18,368 nt of DNA from contig CAWWAF010000077.1 of assembly GCA_963934795.1 (NCBI GenBank), forward strand, positions 1 through 18,368. Reading direction: 5' to 3'. Shown here one piece after another: positions 14,451 to 18,368 of this stretch (positions within the stretch are counted from its first letter, which is position 1; the number at the start of each line of letters is the position of its first letter). Source of the DNA: UBA8438 sp963934795 (GTDB lineage: Bacteria > Acidobacteriota > Vicinamibacteria > Vicinamibacterales > UBA8438). A model generated the notes under the pieces. That model had not been told where the DNA came from. It saw nothing but the letters and a program-made list of their open reading frames with translations, and made no database searches. Both the position numbers and the translations under genes were made by a program.

Positions 14451-15449
14451 AGGGTCGGTTGGGCTACAGATGGCCAGCGGGCGCCCGCCTCTGTAGCGGT
14501 CGACCGTGCCACGCACCATATCCGCCATCAGGTCCAGAAACTGCGGGTCGTCATTGACGGCTGGCGCTCGGCGCATTTCGATCCCCACCTCCCGGCACAC
14601 CTCGGCAGCCTCGAAGTCGAGGTCGTAGAGTACTTCGACATGGTCGGCGACAAAGCCGACCGGGCAGATGACCACCGCGTCGAGACCGCTCGCCCGTTCA
14701 GCCCGCAGATAATCGCAGATGTCCGGCTCCAGCCAGGGGTCCTGTGGCCGACCGCTCCGGCTCTGAAACACCAGTACCCAATCAGCACACCCGGCGCCCG
14801 CGGCGATGCGGCGAGCGGATTCGAGCAGCTGTTCCTGGTAGCGCGCCTTCTCGGCCATGCTGATCGGAATGCTGTGGGCCGTGAAGACCAGACGAGCCCG
14901 GCTGCGCATCGGCGCTGGGAGCGTCTCCCGCGCCGCTTGCACTCGCGACACGCAGGCGCCGACGAAGCCGGCGTGGGCATGCCAATCACCAACATACGTG
15001 ACCTCGACGTCGCCGAGGCCGGCATTCTTGATTTCGCGCCTGGCCATCACGACGTTGCGTTTATATTGCTCGCAACTGGAGTAGGAGCGGTGTGCCGCGA
15101 GAATAAGCCCAACCGCGCGCCGGACACCGGCCTGACGCATGTCCCTGAGGGTGTCTGCGAGATAGGGATGCCAATTCCGCATTCCCACGTAGACCGGCAG
15201 GTGTGGGCCGTCCCGCTCGAGTCGCGTGCGAAGCCCGTCGGCCTGCCTGAGCGTGAGCTCGGTAATCGGCGAGACGCCGCCAAAGAGCTCGTAGTGATGG
15301 GCGACCTCCTCGACTCTGGCGGGGGGGATGCGGCGGCCACGGAGTACGTTCGCCAGGAACGGACGAATGTCGTCTGGCCCCTGGGGCCCGCCGAAACTGA
15401 TAAGGAGGACCGCGTCGAACGCAGTCTGGGGTAATGACGTGTGAGCCAT
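14439..15449 (-). CDS. hemH: Ferrochelatase HemH
   Basis: HemH inserts ferrous iron into a porphyrin (protoporphyrin IX or coproporphyrin III, depending on the pathway) in late haem synthesis. The 336-residue product from the ATG at 15449 starts MAHTSLPQTAFDAVLLISFGGPQGPDDIRPFL. It contains GGVSPITELT, the catalytic histidine motif FTAHSIPI, and CPVGFVADHVEVLYDLD with the conserved Glu/Asp residues. A longer in-frame start at 15572 adds 41 unlike-family residues and would overlap the divergent gene, so it is rejected. There is a good promoter at 15459-15487 with an almost leaderless start. No other haem gene is adjacent. Confidence 0.96.
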   Translation of the reverse strand: MAHTSLPQTAFDAVLLISFGGPQGPDDIRPFLANVLRGRRIPPARVEEVAHHYELFGGVSPITELTLRQADGLRTRLERDGPHLPVYVGMRNWHPYLADTLRDMRQAGVRRAVGLILAAHRSYSSCEQYKRNVVMARREIKNAGLGDVEVTYVGDWHAHAGFVGACVSRVQAARETLPAPMRSRARLVFTAHSIPISMAEKARYQEQLLESARRIAAGAGCADWVLVFQSRSGRPQDPWLEPDICDYLRAERASGLDAVVICPVGFVADHVEVLYDLDFEAAEVCREVGIEMRRAPAVNDDPQFLDLMADMVRGTVDRYRGGRPLAICSPTDPEAV

Positions 15450-15458
15450 CGGTGCCCG

Positions 15459-15487
15459 ATGATACCGCTCTGCATACGCGCCCTCAA
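15459..15487 (-). promoter_or_regulatory. Sigma-70-type promoter of hemH
   Basis: On the minus strand TTGAGG (15487-15482), a 17-nt spacer and TATCAT (15464-15459) are followed after 9 nt by the hemH ATG at 15449. The predicted leader is 0-3 nt, with no Shine-Dalgarno. Confidence 0.55.
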
Positions 15488-15520
15488 CTGGCGCCCCCAG
15501 TTGCAGGCGCAGCTGGGTCG

Positions 15521-15526
15521 TATAAT
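15521..15526 (+). promoter_or_regulatory. -10 element (TATAAT) for the hyi-surE pair
   Basis: A perfect TATAAT stands 45 nt before the ATG at 15572, predicting a leader of about 39 nt. The -35 is weak: TTGCAG at 15501-15506 is only 14 nt away and nothing better lies at 16-18 nt. An activator or an extended contact may be needed. Confidence 0.5.
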
Positions 15527-15571
15527 GACCACCCCGCGTGAGAGCGCACAACGAGGACACGAGCGGATCCA

Positions 15572-16333
15572 ATGCCCAAACTGGCTGGCAACTTCTCCCT
15601 GATGTTCGGCGAAGTCGATATGCTCGAGCGCTTCACGCTGGCGGCGCGGGTCGGCTTTCGTGGGGCGGAAATACAGAACCCATACGGGCAGACCAGCCAG
15701 GAGATCGCCGAGGCGTATCGCACCAGCGGCCTCGAAGCGGTCCTCTTCAACGTGCCGACCGCTGTCGGGGCACTTCCCGGTCACGAGTCTGAGTTCGAGG
15801 CGGGATTCGCACGCGCGTTGGAGTACGCGGAAGCCGCCGGCTGCGGTCAGATCCACTGCCTCGCGGGACACACCGACGATGCGAACGCCGAGACCACATT
15901 CGTCGCGAACCTCCGCCGGGCGTCGGCCGCCGCCCGCTCGCTCGGGGTCCGACTGCTTGTGGAGCCGCTCAACACGCAGGACAACCCGGGCTACTTTGTA
16001 ACAGGCTCGGCCCAAGCCCGTCGGATCATCGATCTGGTGGGGGAGGACAACGTCTTCCTGCAGTACGACGTCTACCACATGCAGATCATGGAGGGATGCC
16101 TCACCGAGACCATTCGGGCCAATCTCGACATCATCAGTCACATTCAGATCGCCGGTGTGCCGGGACGGCACGAGCCCGACCGGTCGCAAGAGGTCAACTA
16201 CCCGTATCTGTTCGAGATGCTGGACGATGCAGGATACGACCGTTGGGTGGCCTGCGAGTATCGTCCCCGGGGCGAGACGATCGCTGGCCTGGCATGGGCT
16301 CGCGCCTACGGTCTCAAGCCGGACGCCCGCTGA
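15572..16333 (+). CDS. Hydroxypyruvate isomerase-like TIM-barrel protein
   Basis: This is an AP-endonuclease-2/xylose isomerase-like TIM barrel of the hydroxypyruvate isomerase (Hyi/OtnI) family. Members interconvert hydroxypyruvate and tartronate semialdehyde or isomerise related 2-oxo sugars. The 253-residue product has the family blocks LAGNFSLMFGEVDMLERFTLAARVGFRGAEIQNPY (start), LLVEPLNTQDNPGYF with a metal-ligand Glu, YDVYHMQIMEGCL, HIQIAGVPGRHEP and ACEYRPRG with the second Glu. Length agrees with the family (about 260). The usual partners glyoxylate carboligase and tartronate semialdehyde reductase are absent, so the substrate is uncertain. surE starts 2 nt after its stop. Confidence 0.88.
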   Translation: MPKLAGNFSLMFGEVDMLERFTLAARVGFRGAEIQNPYGQTSQEIAEAYRTSGLEAVLFNVPTAVGALPGHESEFEAGFARALEYAEAAGCGQIHCLAGHTDDANAETTFVANLRRASAAARSLGVRLLVEPLNTQDNPGYFVTGSAQARRIIDLVGEDNVFLQYDVYHMQIMEGCLTETIRANLDIISHIQIAGVPGRHEPDRSQEVNYPYLFEMLDDAGYDRWVACEYRPRGETIAGLAWARAYGLKPDAR

Positions 16334-16335
16334 CC

Positions 16336-17094
16336 GTGCCCAGCATACTCGTCACCAATGACGACGGAGTCAACGCGCCCGGACTGGAAGCCCTGGCCGC
16401 CGCACTCGAACCCCTGGGCGATATCACGGTCGTGGCCCCCGCGGATGAGGCCAGTGCCGCCAGTCACGCGCTGACGATCCGAAGACCGCTGTGTCTGACT
16501 CGCGTCTCTGCGTCCTGGTATTCAGTGGATGGCACCCCGACCGATTGCATCAACGTCGGTATCACGGACGTCCTTGGCAAGGTCCCAGACCTGGTCGTCT
16601 CGGGTATCAATAACGGGCTCAACGTGGGTGAGGACGTCACCTATTCCGGCACGGTCGGGGGCGCACTGGAGGGTGTCCTCCTGGGGGCACTCGGCGTGGC
16701 GGTCTCGCTGCAACGCGGGGGTGAGCCCATGAACTACAAGTCGGCCGCCGTGGTCGCCCGCCGCGTGTCGACAGCTGTCCTCCGTGAGGGCCTGCCTCCA
16801 CACACCCTGTTGAACGTGAACGTGCCCCGGGACTCTCACCGTGGCATCCGCGCCACGGTGCAGGGGCGCCGGAAGCAGGCGATTGCGGCCATGCAAGCCG
16901 TACGCGACGCGATCACATCGATGGTCTGGATTGGTGCGCCCGAGCTTCGGTGGGAGAAGGAGCCGGCATCAGACTACGCGGCGATCCAGGCCGGGTGGGT
17001 GTCGGTGACCCCGCTGAACACCGACTGGACCAACCACGGGGCGCTGTCCGCAACAGAGGCACTCGCCCGCATGGCCGCCGCTGATATAGAATAA
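16336..17094 (+). CDS. surE: 5'/3'-nucleotidase SurE
   Basis: SurE is a metal-dependent phosphatase that removes phosphate from nucleoside 5'- and 3'-monophosphates and short polyphosphate. It is linked to stationary-phase survival. The 252-residue product opens ILVTNDDGVNAPGLEAL with the metal-binding Asp pair. Next come the Ser in AASHALT, VDGTPTDCINVGI, and the signature VVSGINNGLNVGEDVTYSGTVGGALEG with the conserved Asn. The C terminus WVSVTPLNTDWT is also typical. The start is a GTG at 16336, 2 nt after the hyi stop, so translation is coupled. A tRNA gene begins 10 nt downstream. The protein-repair gene pcm, a frequent neighbour of surE, is not seen here. Confidence 0.96.
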   Translation: MPSILVTNDDGVNAPGLEALAAALEPLGDITVVAPADEASAASHALTIRRPLCLTRVSASWYSVDGTPTDCINVGITDVLGKVPDLVVSGINNGLNVGEDVTYSGTVGGALEGVLLGALGVAVSLQRGGEPMNYKSAAVVARRVSTAVLREGLPPHTLLNVNVPRDSHRGIRATVQGRRKQAIAAMQAVRDAITSMVWIGAPELRWEKEPASDYAAIQAGWVSVTPLNTDWTNHGALSATEALARMAAADIE

Positions 17095-17104
17095 TGAAAT
17101 GTGT

Positions 17105-17181
<77 letters not shown>

Positions 17182-17217
17182 CATTTCGCTTCCCATCGTG
17201 CAACGCGGAAAATTTCA

Positions 17218-17244
17218 GGGCGCCTTTCGAGGCGCTCTTTTTTT
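17218..17244 (+). terminator. Rho-independent terminator with TTCG loop
   Basis: An 8-bp stem GGGCGCCT/AGGCGCTC (17218-17225, 17230-17237, one G-T pair) is capped by the very stable TTCG tetraloop and followed directly by seven T (17238-17244). It ends the surE/tRNA-Pro transcript and insulates the permease gene downstream. Confidence 0.93.
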
Positions 17245-17323
17245 GTCGAGAGGGCACCGAATGGTGGCCAAACAGCTATCCACGAGGTGATACGGTGGTG
17301 TCCAATCGGAGCGTTCTGCACCC

Positions 17324-18368
17324 ATGGGCCTTCGTCAGACCATCCGCCGCCTCACCCTTTCGCCAGGGTACGCCCTCACCGCAATCGGCACCATCGCACT
17401 CACGATCACCCTTGCGACGACCGTGTTCGCCGTCGTCGATGGCGTGCTATTCAAGTCGCTGCCGTACCCAGACGCACATCGACTGTTCCGCCTAACGGGC
17501 CTCGACGACACCGCCGGGTCGGCGGCCCTCGCCCTGGCGGACGTTGACTACCTTCGGGACGCGGACACCCGGATCGCCGTCGCGATGTATCAGCAGGGCG
17601 GCTCCGTCGTGCGCTCTCAGCAGCCCGCGCTACCGTTCCGCACCACACACATCGGCCAGGGGTTCTTTGAGGTCATCGGGCAACCGCCGGCCATCGGCGG
17701 ATTCCGGTCCGAACACTTCGAGCCGCGACCGGCGACCGCACCGACACCGGCGCTCCTGACGCACGTGCTGTGGCGGCAGTGGTTGGCAGGCGACCCGTCG
17801 CCGGTTGGCCGAGTGGTGGACGTCGTAGGCGGTCGCATCGAAGTCGTCGGCGTCCTACCTCGTGACTTCGTTTTCCCTGCGTGGCTCGGCCGGGGCATGC
17901 GCGATCTGCTGCTACCGCTCGAATTCGCCTCGGTCCCGACGGACCGCTCGGCCCGAGTGGCGACGGCAGTCGCTCGGTTGGAACCCGCAATCAGCATCGC
18001 CGAGGCACAGCAACGGTTGGACGCCGCGTTCGCCCTCTGGGTTGACGAGTATCCGCCGCTGGAGGAGGCCCCACGGCCGGGCCCATGCGTGGCTGTCGCC
18101 ATGCGCCCGCTGACAGACACGCTCGGCGCTCGCGAGCGACCCATGTTTCGCGTTGCCTTCAGCGGTGCCGCGTTGCTGGTGCTGCTGGGCGCCATCAACG
18201 TCGCTGGGTTGTTCGCGCAAGGGTGCGCGACCGACGGCGGGATCTGGCCGCCCGCGCAGCCCTCGGAGCCGATTGGCGCGACCTGACCCTCCTGCTGCTC
18301 GCCGAAGTGGCTCTGGGGGGGTATGTGGCGACCTCTTGGGGCTCCTCATGGCGCAGCCCAGCCTCCAG
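17324..18368 (+). CDS. MacB-like ABC permease of the acidobacterial orphan-permease (ADOP) type, 3'-partial, two apparent frameshifts
   Basis: The product starts MGLRQTIRRLTLSPGYALTAIGTIALTITLATTVFAVVDGVLFKSLPYPDAHRLFRL. This is the first TM helix and the LPYP motif of FtsX/MacB-type permeases found in many copies in Acidobacteriota. A roughly 240-residue periplasmic MacB_PCD-like domain follows. TM2 starts at about residue 278 (FRVAFSGAALLVLLGAINVAGLFA). The frame then breaks and ends at 18286. Adding one G at 18221-18223 restores VRDRRRDLAARAALGADWRDLTLLLLAEVAL, and adding one G in the run at 18315-18321 restores GVCGDLLGLLMAQPSLQ to the window end. There is no ATPase gene next to it, as expected for orphan permeases. 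Substrate is unknown. There is no clear Shine-Dalgarno before the ATG. Confidence 0.8.

Noticed and set aside
13818..15434. A long open frame of 538 codons on the plus strand across brx and antisense to hemH
   Set aside because: It is rich in Arg, Ala and Gly with no recognisable domain, and it overlaps two well-supported genes in other frames. Long spurious frames are expected at this GC content.
15450..15572. Longer ferrochelatase start at 15572 on the minus strand
   Set aside because: The extra 41 residues are unlike the family and would run through the hemH promoter and overlap the start of the divergent gene. MAHTSLPQ at 15449 is the natural start.

Overview
The window is a GC-rich bacterial chromosome segment, densely packed with housekeeping genes. 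It most likely comes from an Acidobacteriota member of the Vicinamibacteria type. The best pointers are a MacB-like orphan permease of the kind amplified in Acidobacteriota (right end), a truncated LTxxQ-type periplasmic protein (left end), a MerR-type heat-shock repressor HspR, and a bacillithiol-linked bacilliredoxin. This placement is inferred from gene content; no rRNA is present to confirm it.

Layout. 1-5583 (+): a broken periplasmic protein, then a tightly packed run of an exported conserved protein, recG, rsmD, coaD and a class I aminotransferase. 5611-7350 (-): an ArnT/PMT-type membrane glycosyltransferase, divergent from a small CoA-binding protein (7410-7781, +). Next come rho with its own near-consensus promoter and a CDGSH iron-sulfur protein (7778-9691, +). 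9729-13743 (-) is a heat-shock operon transcribed hspR > cbpA-like dnaJ > clpB. 13927-14361 (+) is a bacilliredoxin. 14439-15449 (-) is ferrochelatase, divergent from a hydroxypyruvate isomerase-like gene plus surE (15572-17094, +). A tRNA-Pro(CGG) with a strong UUCG-loop terminator follows, and then the start of the orphan permease, which runs off the window.

The most interesting regulatory feature is an 11-bp-arm perfect palindrome over the -35 element of the hspR promoter. Its sequence differs from the classical HAIR element, but the TTGA-N11-TCAA geometry is the same. A second pattern is the number of genes whose -10 box lies 6-9 nt from the start codon, which predicts leaderless or nearly leaderless mRNAs.

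The three frameshifts visible all lie in the first 150 or last 150 bases, and each is explained by one missing base in a C or G run. This looks like sequence error at low-coverage contig ends rather than gene decay. I see no mobile element, CRISPR array, phage or defence system, and I do not see an obviously undescribed multi-gene system here.
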